Below the pieces are notes generated by a model, which saw only the letters and a program-made list of their open reading frames with translations, ran no database searches and was not told where the DNA came from. Source: Streptomyces griseoflavus (GTDB lineage Bacteria > Actinomycetota > Actinomycetes > Streptomycetales > Streptomycetaceae). From it: a stretch of 64,000 bases of DNA. Made by a program: the position numbers and the translations under genes. The DNA lies in the NCBI RefSeq assembly GCF_014649995.1, contig NZ_BMUC01000001.1:741102-805101 (forward strand). The letters are read 5' to 3'. Position 1 is the stretch's first letter. Every line of letters begins with the position of its first letter. This document shows, piece after piece, positions 8,710 through 16,622 of the stretch.

Positions 8710-9570
8710 ATGCCCATCGACGCAGCCCGGGCGCTCGCCGCGCCGCCCCGCACCACCGGCATCTCCTGGACCGCGAAGGACGTGCTGCTCTACCATTTGG
8801 GCATCGGCGCGGGCCGCCCCGCCACCGACCCCGGCGAGCTGCGCTACACCCTGGAGTCCCGGCTGCGGGTGCTGCCCGGTTTCGCCACCGTCGCCGGCGG
8901 TGGGCCGCCCGGCGTGATCCGCGCGCTGTCCGTGCCCGGCGTCGACGTCGACCTCGCCCGCGTCCTGCACGCCGGCCAGTCGCTCACCGTGCACCGCCCC
9001 CTGCCGGCCGAGGGCACCGCCACCACCACCGACCGGGTCACCGCCGTGTACGACAAGGGCGGGGCGGCACTCCTGGTCCTGCGCACCGAGGCCGCTGACG
9101 GCGACGGCCCGCTGTGGACCTGCGACGCACGGGTCCACGTCCGCGGCGAAGGCGGCTGGGGCGGTGACCGCGGCCCCTCCGCGCGGAACACGACGGCGCC
9201 CACCGGCCCGCCGGACCGCACTCTCGACCTGCCCGTGCGGGAGGACCAGGCCCTGCTCTACCGCCTGACCGGCGACCCCAACCCCCTGCACGCCGACCCG
9301 GCGTTCGCGGCGCTCGCCGGGTTCGAACGGCCCGTCCTGCACGGACTGTGCACCTACGGCATGACCCTCAAGGCGGTGGTGGACAGCCTGCTCGACGGTG
9401 ACGTCACCCGCGTCCGCTCCTGCACCGCCCGGTTCGCCGGGGCCGCCTACCCGGGAGAGACGCTGCGGGCCCGTTTGTGGCGCGGCGACGGAGAGGTGAC
9501 GGTGGCCGTGAGCGCGGCCGGACGCGGGGACGCGCCGGTGCTCGCCGACACCACCGTCACCCACGCGTGA
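8710..9570 (+). CDS. MaoC-like hydratase (enoyl-CoA hydratase 2 type, double hotdog)
   Basis: 286 residues, ATG 8710 preceded by AGGAG. The C-terminal hotdog carries the hydratase-2 signature YRLTGDPNPLHADPAFA, with the catalytic Asp and His pair of (R)-specific enoyl-CoA hydratases, followed by RPVLHGLCTYG. The N-terminal half (YHLGIGAG..., FATVAGGG) is a second, non-catalytic hotdog, the layout of eukaryotic-type MFE-2 hydratase domains. It should hydrate trans-2-enoyl-CoA to (3R)-hydroxyacyl-CoA. It is monocistronic, with a strong hairpin after the stop. Confidence 0.88.
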   Translation: MPIDAARALAAPPRTTGISWTAKDVLLYHLGIGAGRPATDPGELRYTLESRLRVLPGFATVAGGGPPGVIRALSVPGVDVDLARVLHAGQSLTVHRPLPAEGTATTTDRVTAVYDKGGAALLVLRTEAADGDGPLWTCDARVHVRGEGGWGGDRGPSARNTTAPTGPPDRTLDLPVREDQALLYRLTGDPNPLHADPAFAALAGFERPVLHGLCTYGMTLKAVVDSLLDGDVTRVRSCTARFAGAAYPGETLRARLWRGDGEVTVAVSAAGRGDAPVLADTTVTHA

Positions 9571-9575
9571 ACGGC

Positions 9576-9616
9576 GCACGGCCCCGCCCGTCGACGCGCG
9601 ACGGGCGGGGCCGTGC
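9576..9616 (+). terminator. Intrinsic terminator after the MaoC gene
   Basis: A perfect 18-bp stem (9576-9593 with 9599-9616) closes a 5-nt loop six bases after the stop codon. There is no T-tract, as is usual in Streptomyces. It could also serve the convergent small gene ending at 9640. Confidence 0.9.
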
Positions 9617-9639
9617 CGGCCGTACTGCCTGACGGACTG

Positions 9640-9807
9640 TCAGGCGGCCGATTCCACGTGCTCGTGCTCCGGTGCGGGCCTGCGGTGACGGCCACGCGGG
9701 GACGCCTCGGCCTCCTGCGTGGAGACCGGCCCCCGGTGCCTGCCGTGCCCGGCAGTGACCTGCCCGTCCTCGGCGGTCTGCGCCTGGTTCGTGCGGATGT
9801 CGTTCAT
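9640..9807 (-). CDS. Conserved-type 55-aa small protein with two GRHR motifs
   Basis: An ATG at 9807 opens 55 residues starting MNDIRTNQAQTAEDGQ and ending HEHVESAA. It is hydrophilic, without Cys or membrane segments. The middle holds two related blocks, HGRHRGPVST and RGRHRRPAPE. Codon use is typical of the genome. I believe similar short proteins occur in other streptomycetes, but I cannot name a family or function. The ribosome site is weak (GGGGTGA). It lies between the MaoC gene and a beta-propeller-like gene. Confidence 0.6.
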   Translation of the reverse strand: MNDIRTNQAQTAEDGQVTAGHGRHRGPVSTQEAEASPRGRHRRPAPEHEHVESAA

Positions 9808-9904
9808 CGGAAGGAATTCACCCCGTAAACATGATCTTTCCTACAACCGGGCGAGTCTAACCGGCCCACCGCACCCCGGATCCAGGCGGCCACGCCGACC
9901 GCAG

Positions 9905-11137
9905 CTACTTCGTTACCAGCCGCGCCAGAGGCGCCTGTTGCAGCGGAACGGGACGGGTCACGGCCAGGGCCGCGGACACGCCGAACGCCAACGGAGCGGC
10001 TCCGGCGGGGAGTTCAGCGGACACCGTCCCGGACGCACGCTGCTCCGGCGGCAGTTCGCCCGCAGCCGCCGAGCCCACCGCCCGCCGGACCTCCAGGCCC
10101 TCCGGCGGCCGCTCCTGTCCCGGCACCCGCAGCACCGCCACACCGCACGGCACCGAACGGGTGGCGTACGGCAGCCGCAGCGCACCGTCCGCCGTCCACA
10201 GCCCGGCGCCCGTCAACCACCCCGCCGGAGCGGGGAAATGGCGCACCTTCCGCTCCGCGGGCCGCCACACCCCGACCCAGCTGCCCGCCGCGCCGTCCAC
10301 GCGCAGCGCCACCGCGCAGCCCTCCGGGGTCAGCATCTGGCCCGGCTGGATCGCGAACGGCGTCACCGTGCAGTCCGGCAGCCGCAGGCACTGGGGGAAA
10401 CGCACCGGCAGCGTGCTGCCCAGCACCCCCCAGCCCAGCCGGTCCCGCCCCGGGGACGCCGCGTCCGAACGGATCAGCAGCAGCCCGCTGTCCGGGTCGG
10501 CCAGCAGCACCCGGTCGTCGCTCCCCTCGGCGATCTGCAGCAGCGGGGACACCTCCCCGCCGCGCCCCAGGTCCACCACGACCGCCTTGGTGCACCCGCC
10601 GGCCTCCCGGTCCAGGGCCAGCATCCGCCCCGCCCGGTCCAGCCACACCCCGCCCGAGCAGCGGCCAGGGACCTCCGCGACCCGCTCGGGTCCACGCGCG
10701 CCGCCCGCCACCAGCCACACCGTCGCCGAGCGCGGCCCCGCGGCGATCACGTACGCCCGCTCCCCGCCCGGCGCGGGCGGCAGCAGCCGCAGCCGGGTCC
10801 CCTCCTCAGGGCAGGCGACCGTGCCCAGCGGCAGCTCCCCGGTGCCGGCGCCGGCCGGGTACAGCAGGGAGAAGGCGTGCCGTCCGTCCACCAGCCGGTG
10901 GATGAGGACCCGCCCGTCGCCGAGCGGCTGCACCTCGGTGCCGGGCTCCTCCGGCTGGTTTCCGGGCAGGGGCACGGCGTAGGGCTCGGGGCCGTCCAGG
11001 GTCCAGCGCTCCGGGAAGAAGGAGTCACCGGCCGACGCGAGGCGTGCGGCGTAGCCCCCGTCCGCGGTGATGGTGCAGCCCGCCCGCCCGGCTCCGTCCT
11101 CATGTCCCGCCACAGGTTCGATGGCACAGACCGTCAT
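9905..11137 (-). CDS. Hypothetical protein, probable beta-propeller
   Basis: 410 residues, ATG 11137 with GGAGG ten bases upstream. No signal peptide or membrane helix. The sequence has repeated short beta-strand patterns with GGVWLDRAGRMLALDREAG, RVLLADPDSGLLLI and GAGLWTADGALRLPYA. These resemble WD40/PQQ-like propeller blades, but no diagnostic motif is present. I do not recognise a named family. It is transcribed away from the Nif3 operon across a 197-bp gap. The product is probably cytoplasmic; a binding or scaffold role is a guess. Confidence 0.7.
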   Translation of the reverse strand: MTVCAIEPVAGHEDGAGRAGCTITADGGYAARLASAGDSFFPERWTLDGPEPYAVPLPGNQPEEPGTEVQPLGDGRVLIHRLVDGRHAFSLLYPAGAGTGELPLGTVACPEEGTRLRLLPPAPGGERAYVIAAGPRSATVWLVAGGARGPERVAEVPGRCSGGVWLDRAGRMLALDREAGGCTKAVVVDLGRGGEVSPLLQIAEGSDDRVLLADPDSGLLLIRSDAASPGRDRLGWGVLGSTLPVRFPQCLRLPDCTVTPFAIQPGQMLTPEGCAVALRVDGAAGSWVGVWRPAERKVRHFPAPAGWLTGAGLWTADGALRLPYATRSVPCGVAVLRVPGQERPPEGLEVRRAVGSAAAGELPPEQRASGTVSAELPAGAAPLAFGVSAALAVTRPVPLQQAPLARLVTK

Positions 11138-11334
11138 CGTTCGGTCACCTCCGGTGACGTACGGTAGTCATCGTGCGCGCGGACGGGGGCGGGTGACGGC
11201 CCGCTTCACACATACGGGTGCTCCAGGAACGATTCGCCTGAGGTCGGAGAGGAGTTGTGCTCGCCACCGGGCGACCGCCTCCCGCGACAGCGACGCCGGT
11301 ACGGGGGAGGAGGGCAGGCAGGTAGCCTTGCAGC

Positions 11335-12249
11335 GTGCCCCGTCTGTCAGAAGTCATCGCCGCGCTGGAGAACCTGTGGCCCGCCGAGCGGGCCGAGTCC
11401 TGGGACGCGGTCGGCACCGTCGTGGGCGACCCGGACCAGGAGGTCACGCGGATCCTGTTCGCCGTCGACCCGGTCCAGGAGATCGTCGACGAGGCGGTGG
11501 CGCTGGGCGCCGACCTGCTCGTCACCCACCACCCGCTCTACCTGCGCGGTACGACCACGGTCGCGGCCTCCACCTTCAAGGGCCGCGTCGTGCACACCCT
11601 CATCAGGAACGACATCGCGCTGCACGTCGCCCACACCAACGCCGACACCGCCGACCCGGGTGTCTCCGACGCCCTCGCCGGAGCCCTGGACCTCAGGGTC
11701 GTACGGCCCCTGGTGCCGGACCCGTCCGACCCGGAGGGCCGCCGGGGCCTCGGCAGGGTGTGCGAACTCGACCACCCGCTGACCGTGCGCGACCTCGCCG
11801 CCCGCGCCGCCGAACGGCTCCCCGCCACCGCGCAGGGCATCCGCGTCGCCGGCGACCCCGACGCGCTCGTGCGGACGGTCGCCGTCAGCGGCGGCTCCGG
11901 CGACAGCCTCTTCGGCCACGTCCGGGCCGCCGGAGTGGACGCCTTCCTCACCGCGGACCTGCGTCACCACCCGGTGTCCGAGTTCGTCGCGGACCGCGCC
12001 CGGGGCCCCCTCGCGCTGCTCGACGCGGCGCACTGGGCCACCGAGTGGCCCTGGTGCGAGCTGGCGGCCGCCCAGCTCGACGAGATCTCCGACCGTCACG
12101 GATGGGGCCTGCGCGTCCACGTCTCGAAGACGGTCACCGACCCGTGGACGGCCCACGCGGCATCCGCCGGCCCGTCGCCCGTCACCGCCCTTCCGGGGAG
12201 CGCCTCGCGCGCCCCGTCCGATTCCGACACATCTGGAGCCCCCAACTGA
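11335..12249 (+). CDS. Nif3-like dinuclear metal-centre protein
   Basis: 304 residues, GTG start. It belongs to the Nif3/YbgI family (GTP cyclohydrolase I type 2/NIF3), toroidal proteins binding two metals. Metal-ligand motifs are VTHHPLYLRG (His-His), HVAHTNAD (His and Asp) and, near the end, LTADLRHHPVSE and LLDAAHWATE. TAGCCT (11323-11328) sits six bases before the GTG and no ribosome site is present, so the mRNA is probably leaderless. The last four bases overlap the next gene. The C-terminal tail (about residues 275-304) is low-complexity. The biochemical role of the family is not settled. Confidence 0.9.
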   Translation: MPRLSEVIAALENLWPAERAESWDAVGTVVGDPDQEVTRILFAVDPVQEIVDEAVALGADLLVTHHPLYLRGTTTVAASTFKGRVVHTLIRNDIALHVAHTNADTADPGVSDALAGALDLRVVRPLVPDPSDPEGRRGLGRVCELDHPLTVRDLAARAAERLPATAQGIRVAGDPDALVRTVAVSGGSGDSLFGHVRAAGVDAFLTADLRHHPVSEFVADRARGPLALLDAAHWATEWPWCELAAAQLDEISDRHGWGLRVHVSKTVTDPWTAHAASAGPSPVTALPGSASRAPSDSDTSGAPN

Positions 12250-12989
12250 ACGCCGAGCCCGCCGACCAGATCCGACTCCTCGACGTCCAGGACCTCGACG
12301 TCCGTCTCCAGCAGCTCGCCCACAAGCGCCGGTCGCTTCCCGAGCACGCCGAGATCGAGTCGCTGAACCGGGACCTCACCCAGCTGCGCGACCTGCTCGT
12401 CGCCGCGCAGACCGAGGAGGGCGACTGCGCCCGCGAGCAGACCAAGGCCGAGCAGGACGTGGACCAGGTGCGCCAGCGCGCCGTCCGCGACCAGAAGCGC
12501 CTCGACTCCGGCGCCGTCTCCTCGCCCAAGGACCTGGAGAACCTCCAGCGCGAGATCACCTCCCTCGCCAAGCGGCAGGGCGACCTCGAGGACGTCGTCC
12601 TGGAGGTCATGGAGCGCCGCGAGTCCGCGCAGGAGCGGGTCGCCGAACTGACCGAGCGGGTCGGCTCCGTCCAGGGGAGGATCGACGACGCGACGGCCCG
12701 CCGGGACGCCGCCGTCGAGGAGATCGACGGCGAGGTGGCCACGGTGACGAAGGAGCGCGAGGTCATCTCCGGTGCCGTGCCCGCCCCCCTGCTGAGCCTG
12801 TATGACAAGCTGCGCGCGCAGCAGGGCGGTGTCGGCGCGGCGAAGCTGTACGCCCGCACCTGCCAGGGCTGCCGTCAGGAGCTCGCCATCACCGAGCTGA
12901 ACGAGATCCGCTCGGCCGCGCCCGACACGGTGGTGCGCTGCGAGAACTGCCGCCGCATCCTGGTGCGCACGTCGGAGTCGGGGCTGTAG
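12246..12989 (+). CDS. Coiled-coil zinc-ribbon protein (C4-type, DUF164/CdsZ family)
   Basis: 247 residues. A long coiled coil (about 15-175, rich in Q, E, R and L) is followed by a C4 zinc ribbon with CQGCRQ and CENCRR pairs. The family is widespread in bacteria and always combines these two parts. There is no ATG, GTG or TTG before the conserved LLDVQDLDVRLQQL segment, so I place the start at CTG 12246. That CTG overlaps the Nif3 stop as CTGA and has GGAG (12235-12238) at a spacing of seven. An upstream GTG near 12141 would overlap Nif3 by over 100 bp. It is translationally coupled to Nif3. Confidence 0.88.
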   Translation: MNAEPADQIRLLDVQDLDVRLQQLAHKRRSLPEHAEIESLNRDLTQLRDLLVAAQTEEGDCAREQTKAEQDVDQVRQRAVRDQKRLDSGAVSSPKDLENLQREITSLAKRQGDLEDVVLEVMERRESAQERVAELTERVGSVQGRIDDATARRDAAVEEIDGEVATVTKEREVISGAVPAPLLSLYDKLRAQQGGVGAAKLYARTCQGCRQELAITELNEIRSAAPDTVVRCENCRRILVRTSESGL

Positions 12990-13009
12990 GGGTACGGGGC
13001 GGTTCGGCT

Positions 13010-14497
13010 GTGCGGGAGTTCATCGTCGAGGCGGACGGCGGGTCGCGGGGCAACCCGGGACCGGCCGGCTACGGGGCCGTGGTCAGCGACGCGGCGACGG
13101 GGGAGACCCTGGTCGAGGCGGCCGAGTACCTCGGTGTCGCCACCAACAACGTCGCCGAGTACCGGGGGCTGGTGGCCGGTCTGAACGCCGCCCGTGAACT
13201 GGACCCGGAGGCACGGGTCCACGTCCGGATGGACTCCAAGCTCGTCATCGAGCAGATGACGGGCCGCTGGAAGATCAAGCACCCGGCGATGAAGCCGCTC
13301 GCGGCGGAGGCGGCCCGCGCCTTCCCGCGGGAGCGGGTCACGTACGAGTGGATCCCGCGCGAACGCAACAAGCACGCCGACCGCCTCGCCAACGAGGCGA
13401 TGGACGCGGGCAAGCGGGGCGAGACGTGGTCGCCCGCGACGTCCCGGGCCGACCTGGACGCCCCGCCCGCCGCCCCGGCTCCGCCGGCCGACGCGGCAGC
13501 GGGCGCGGCCCGCGTCCGCGCGGCCCTGGCGTCGGCGTCCGGGGGCGGTGATGTCGCCGAGAGCCGGACTTCCGTGAGGGGCAGTGCCCCGTCGGGCCGG
13601 GCGGGGGCTCTCGCTCAGGGCGCGGCGCGGGCCGAGGACACGGCGACCGGCGAGCCGGCCACGGACGCCGGTCCGACGTCGGCCGGGAGCGGCCTCGCTC
13701 CGGACGCTGCCGGGGCCGGGGCCGGTACTGCAGCCGAAGCCGAAGCCGCAGCCGAAGCCGAAGCCGAATCCGCAGCCGGAACCGAATCCGGATCCGGATC
13801 CGGGGCCGACGCCGACCGGCGGGCCGCGCAGGCCGTGGCCACCCCGAGCGCCGGCTGGGCGCCCGCCGACATGGGGGCGCCGGCCACCTTCGTCCTGCTG
13901 CGGCACGGGGAGACCCCGCTGACACCGCAGAAGCGTTTCTCGGGGAGCGGCGGCAGCGACCCCTCCCTCTCCGACGCGGGCCGGGAGCAGGCCGAGAGGG
14001 TCGCCGAGTTCCTCGCCCGGCGCGGCACCGTCCAGGCGGTCGTCGCCTCACCCCTCGCCCGTACCCGCGAGACCGCCGGCATCGTCGCCGCCCGGCTCGG
14101 TCTCGACGTGGACGTGGAGGACGGGCTGCGCGAGACGGACTTCGGTGCCTGGGAGGGCCTCACCTTCGGCGAGGTCCGCGAGCGCCACCCCGACGACCTG
14201 AACGCTTGGCTGTCCTCCCCGGACGCCGAACCCACCGGCGGCGGCGAGAGCTTCGCGGCCACCGCCGCCCGGGTCGCCGCGGCCCGCGACCGGCTGATCG
14301 CCGCGTACGCCGGCCGCACGGTGCTGCTCGTCACGCATGTGACACCGATCAAGACGTTCATCCGGCTCGCCCTGGGCGCCCCGCCCGAGGCGCTGTTCCG
14401 GATGGAACTGTCGGCCGCCTCGCTCTCCGCCGTGGCGTACTACGCCGACGGCAACGCCAGCGTCCGCCTGTTCAACGACACCTCGCACCTGCGCTAG
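13010..14497 (+). CDS. Bifunctional RNase HI / histidine (acid) phosphatase
   Basis: 495 residues, GTG start 20 bases after the zinc-ribbon gene. Residues 1-~135 are RNase HI: the catalytic acids fit EADGGSRGNPG, NVAEYRGL and MDSKLVIEQM, with the last Asp in NKHADRLANEAM. A ~150-residue Ala/Glu/Ser-rich linker follows. The C-terminal ~200 residues form a phosphoglycerate-mutase-like domain with LLRHGETPLT and LLVTHVTPIK supplying the two catalytic His. The actinobacterial homologue in M. tuberculosis (Rv2228c) has the same fusion. It should degrade RNA in RNA:DNA hybrids; the phosphatase substrate is probably a cobalamin intermediate. Confidence 0.93.
   Translation: MREFIVEADGGSRGNPGPAGYGAVVSDAATGETLVEAAEYLGVATNNVAEYRGLVAGLNAARELDPEARVHVRMDSKLVIEQMTGRWKIKHPAMKPLAAEAARAFPRERVTYEWIPRERNKHADRLANEAMDAGKRGETWSPATSRADLDAPPAAPAPPADAAAGAARVRAALASASGGGDVAESRTSVRGSAPSGRAGALAQGAARAEDTATGEPATDAGPTSAGSGLAPDAAGAGAGTAAEAEAAAEAEAESAAGTESGSGSGADADRRAAQAVATPSAGWAPADMGAPATFVLLRHGETPLTPQKRFSGSGGSDPSLSDAGREQAERVAEFLARRGTVQAVVASPLARTRETAGIVAARLGLDVDVEDGLRETDFGAWEGLTFGEVRERHPDDLNAWLSSPDAEPTGGGESFAATAARVAAARDRLIAAYAGRTVLLVTHVTPIKTFIRLALGAPPEALFRMELSAASLSAVAYYADGNASVRLFNDTSHLR
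13731..13805. repeat. GCCGAA / TCCGGA hexamer repeats in the RNase HI linker
   Basis: Tandem hexamers encode an AEAEAAAEAEAES-type acidic run followed by SGSGSG. They lie within the inter-domain linker, where length changes should be tolerated. Confidence 0.85.
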
Positions 14498-15141
14498 GAC
14501 CTCAGCCCCGCCGCCTCCCGCGCCAGCCCTTCGATCCGCGCCCAGTCCCGGGCGGCCACGGCGTCCGCCGGGAGCATCCAGCTGCCGCCCACACAGCCGA
14601 CGTTGGGCAGCGCGAGATAGTCCGGAGCGGAGTCGGGGCCGACACCGCCCGTCGGGCAGAAGCGGGCCTGCGGGAGCGGCCCGGCGAGCGACTTCAGGTA
14701 CGCGGTGCCGCCCGCCGCCTGCGCCGGGAAGAACTTCATCTCCCGCACCCCCCGCTCCAGGAGCGCCACCACCTCGGAGGTGGTCGACACCCCCGGCAGG
14801 AACGGCACCCCGGACGCCCGCATGGCGTCGAGGAGTACGTCCGTCCACCCCGGGCTGACCAGGAACCGCGCCCCGGCCGCCACCACCGCGTCCACCTGCT
14901 CCGGAGTGATCAGCGTGCCGGCCCCGACCACGGCCTCCGGCACCTCACGGGCGATCGCCCGGATCGCGTCGAGCGCGGCGGGCGTCCGCAACGTCACCTC
15001 GATCGCCGGCAGCCCCCCGGCGACCAGCGCCCGCGCCAGCGGTACGGCGTCGGCGGCATCGTCGATCACGACGACCGGCAGGACGGGCGCGAGGTCCAGC
15101 ACGGACGGGGAGGCGGGTGACGAAGGCAGGGGAGAGCTCAT
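14494..15141 (-). CDS. eda: KDPG / KHG aldolase
   Basis: 215 residues. It splits 2-keto-3-deoxy-6-phosphogluconate to pyruvate and glyceraldehyde-3-phosphate. Motifs are AIEVTLRT (catalytic Glu), VGAGTLI, FLVSPGWTD, MKFFPAQAAGG (Schiff-base Lys) and CPTGGV (phosphate site). ATG 15141 is preferred because GGCAGG lies nine bases upstream; ATG 15150 is in frame. The stop codon overlaps that of the convergent RNase HI gene: the single CTAG at 14494-14497 ends both. It follows yaaA with a 66-bp gap that contains paired operator-like repeats. Confidence 0.9.
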   Translation of the reverse strand: MSSPLPSSPASPSVLDLAPVLPVVVIDDAADAVPLARALVAGGLPAIEVTLRTPAALDAIRAIAREVPEAVVGAGTLITPEQVDAVVAAGARFLVSPGWTDVLLDAMRASGVPFLPGVSTTSEVVALLERGVREMKFFPAQAAGGTAYLKSLAGPLPQARFCPTGGVGPDSAPDYLALPNVGCVGGSWMLPADAVAARDWARIEGLAREAAGLRS

Positions 15142-15163
15142 GCCCGTCATCCTGCCGTCGACG

Positions 15164-15198
15164 TGCATCCTGCGCAAAGCACGTTGCATGCTGCGCAA
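15164..15198. promoter_or_regulatory. Paired 14-bp repeats, candidate operator of eda
   Basis: TGCATCCTGCGCAA (15164-15177) and TGCATGCTGCGCAA (15185-15198) differ at one base and are exactly 21 bp apart, two helical turns. Each is an imperfect dyad with TTGC/GCAA ends on the reverse strand. They sit 23-57 bp upstream of the eda start, the usual place for a dimer-pair repressor or activator. IclR and LacI families use related TTGC...GCAA ends; the actual regulator is not in the window. Confidence 0.5.
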
Positions 15199-15206
15199 CG
15201 AACGCC

Positions 15207-15989
15207 TCAGTGCACCTCGTCCACCAGCACGTCCAGCGCCCAGGCCGCCCCGGCCCTCGCGGGCGCCGCCGCCTCCACCTCGTACCCGAGGTCCCGCAGC
15301 GCCTCCACCAGCCCGGCGGGATCCTTCGGGGCCGCCCCGGCCGTCAGCAGACTCCGCACGATCCGCCCCTTGGTCGCCTTGTTGAAGTGGCTGACCACCT
15401 TCCGCGTCGGCGCGTGCAGCACGCGCACCGTCGCCGTCCGCCCGGCCACCTCGCCCTTCGGCTTCCAGGCCGCCGCGTACGCCGCCGACCGCAGGTCGAG
15501 GACGAGCCCGCTGCCCGCCGCCTCGGGCAGCACCTCCGCCATCGGCGCGCGCCAGTACCCGCCCAGCGCCCCGAGGCCCGGCAGCTTCACGCCCATCGAG
15601 CAGCGGTACGAGGGGATCCTGTCGGTGACCCGGACCGCGCCCCACAGCCCGGAGAAGACCAGCAGCGACGTCGCCGCCCGCCGCTTCGCCGCCCTGTCGA
15701 GCGTGGCCAGGTCCAGCGCGTCGTACAGCACCCCGGTGTAGATCTCCCCGGCCGGCCGGGCACCGGCGGTCCGCAGCTCCGCGTTCTTCGCGACCTCGCC
15801 CCGCAGCCCCTCGCTGAGCCCCAGCACCTCGCGCGCCTTGTCCTCGTCCGCGGCGCACAGCTCCACCAGCTCGTCGAGCACCGTCTCCCGCGCGGCCGTC
15901 AGACCGGGCAGCGACAGCGACTCGGGCTTCAGCGGGGCACCGCGGCCGGAAGCGGCCTTGCCTTCGGACGGCGGCAGCAGGACAAGCAC
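15207..15989 (-). CDS. yaaA: Peroxide stress protein YaaA (DUF328/UPF0246)
   Basis: 260 residues, GTG start with GAAGGAG just upstream. The family signature at the N-terminus is LVLLPPSEGKA. LLVFSGLWGAVRVTDRIPSYRCSMG and VVSHFNKATKGRIVR are further conserved blocks. In E. coli YaaA lowers free iron during peroxide stress and binds DNA; the molecular activity is not fully known. Transcribed ahead of eda, 66 bp apart. Confidence 0.9.
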   Translation of the reverse strand: MLVLLPPSEGKAASGRGAPLKPESLSLPGLTAARETVLDELVELCAADEDKAREVLGLSEGLRGEVAKNAELRTAGARPAGEIYTGVLYDALDLATLDRAAKRRAATSLLVFSGLWGAVRVTDRIPSYRCSMGVKLPGLGALGGYWRAPMAEVLPEAAGSGLVLDLRSAAYAAAWKPKGEVAGRTATVRVLHAPTRKVVSHFNKATKGRIVRSLLTAGAAPKDPAGLVEALRDLGYEVEAAAPARAGAAWALDVLVDEVH

Positions 15990-16016
15990 ACGTACTCCTT
16001 CGATCGAACCCGTCCG

Positions 16017-16622
16017 TCAGGGTACGGCGTGGGCCGCGACGTCCGGCCCGGCGGCCAGCGCGCGCACCAGCCCGTCGGGGTCGTCCGCGTGGAAGCGCAC
16101 CACGCGGACCTCACGGCGGCCACCGAAGAGGTTCACGTGCGTGACCGCCTCGTTCAGCTCGACCGCCACGTTCGTCTGCGACCCCACGGCCAGGTCCAGC
16201 ACGCCGTCCGCCGCCTCGTGCGTCATCCGCAGCTCACGCCGGACGGCACCGATCCGCTCCACCGGTATCCGCAGATCGACGTGCACGCCCCGCCGGACCC
16301 GCAGCGCCTCCCCGTCCACCACATGCGGACGGACGACGGACGCGGCGTGCAGCGCGACGACGAAGACCACGGTGTAGACGTCCAGGAAGAGCACCACCGC
16401 GTGCACCACCGGCCAGTCGCCCAGCAGCACGGACATCGCCACCGTCTCCACCACGCACACGAACGCGAACCCGAACATCACGGCCGTCTGCCCCCGCGCG
16501 TACCCGAACGCCGTACCGCCACCGCCGGTCCCGTGCGTGCGCCGGACCAGCCACAGCGCCAGGCTCACCATCAGCCGCGCCTCGTGCCGCGCCAGCGCCA
16601 GGCCCACCCCCACCGCCCTCAC
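16017..16622 (-). CDS. Two-TM membrane protein coupled to MerR regulator
   Basis: 201 residues. GTG at 16622 overlaps the MerR stop as GTGA, so the two are translationally coupled. Two hydrophobic segments lie near residues 45-65 (AVMFGFAFVCVVETVAMSVLL) and 71-95 (VVHAVVLFLDVYTVVFVVALHA). They are followed by a soluble C-terminal half rich in beta pattern (VHVDLRIPVERIGAVRREL, TNVAVELNEAVTHVNLFGG). I do not recognise the family; the tail resembles PH-like domains of small actinobacterial membrane proteins. It is probably the main target of the MerR protein encoded in front of it. Confidence 0.78.
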   Translation of the reverse strand: MRAVGVGLALARHEARLMVSLALWLVRRTHGTGGGGTAFGYARGQTAVMFGFAFVCVVETVAMSVLLGDWPVVHAVVLFLDVYTVVFVVALHAASVVRPHVVDGEALRVRRGVHVDLRIPVERIGAVRRELRMTHEAADGVLDLAVGSQTNVAVELNEAVTHVNLFGGRREVRVVRFHADDPDGLVRALAAGPDVAAHAVP

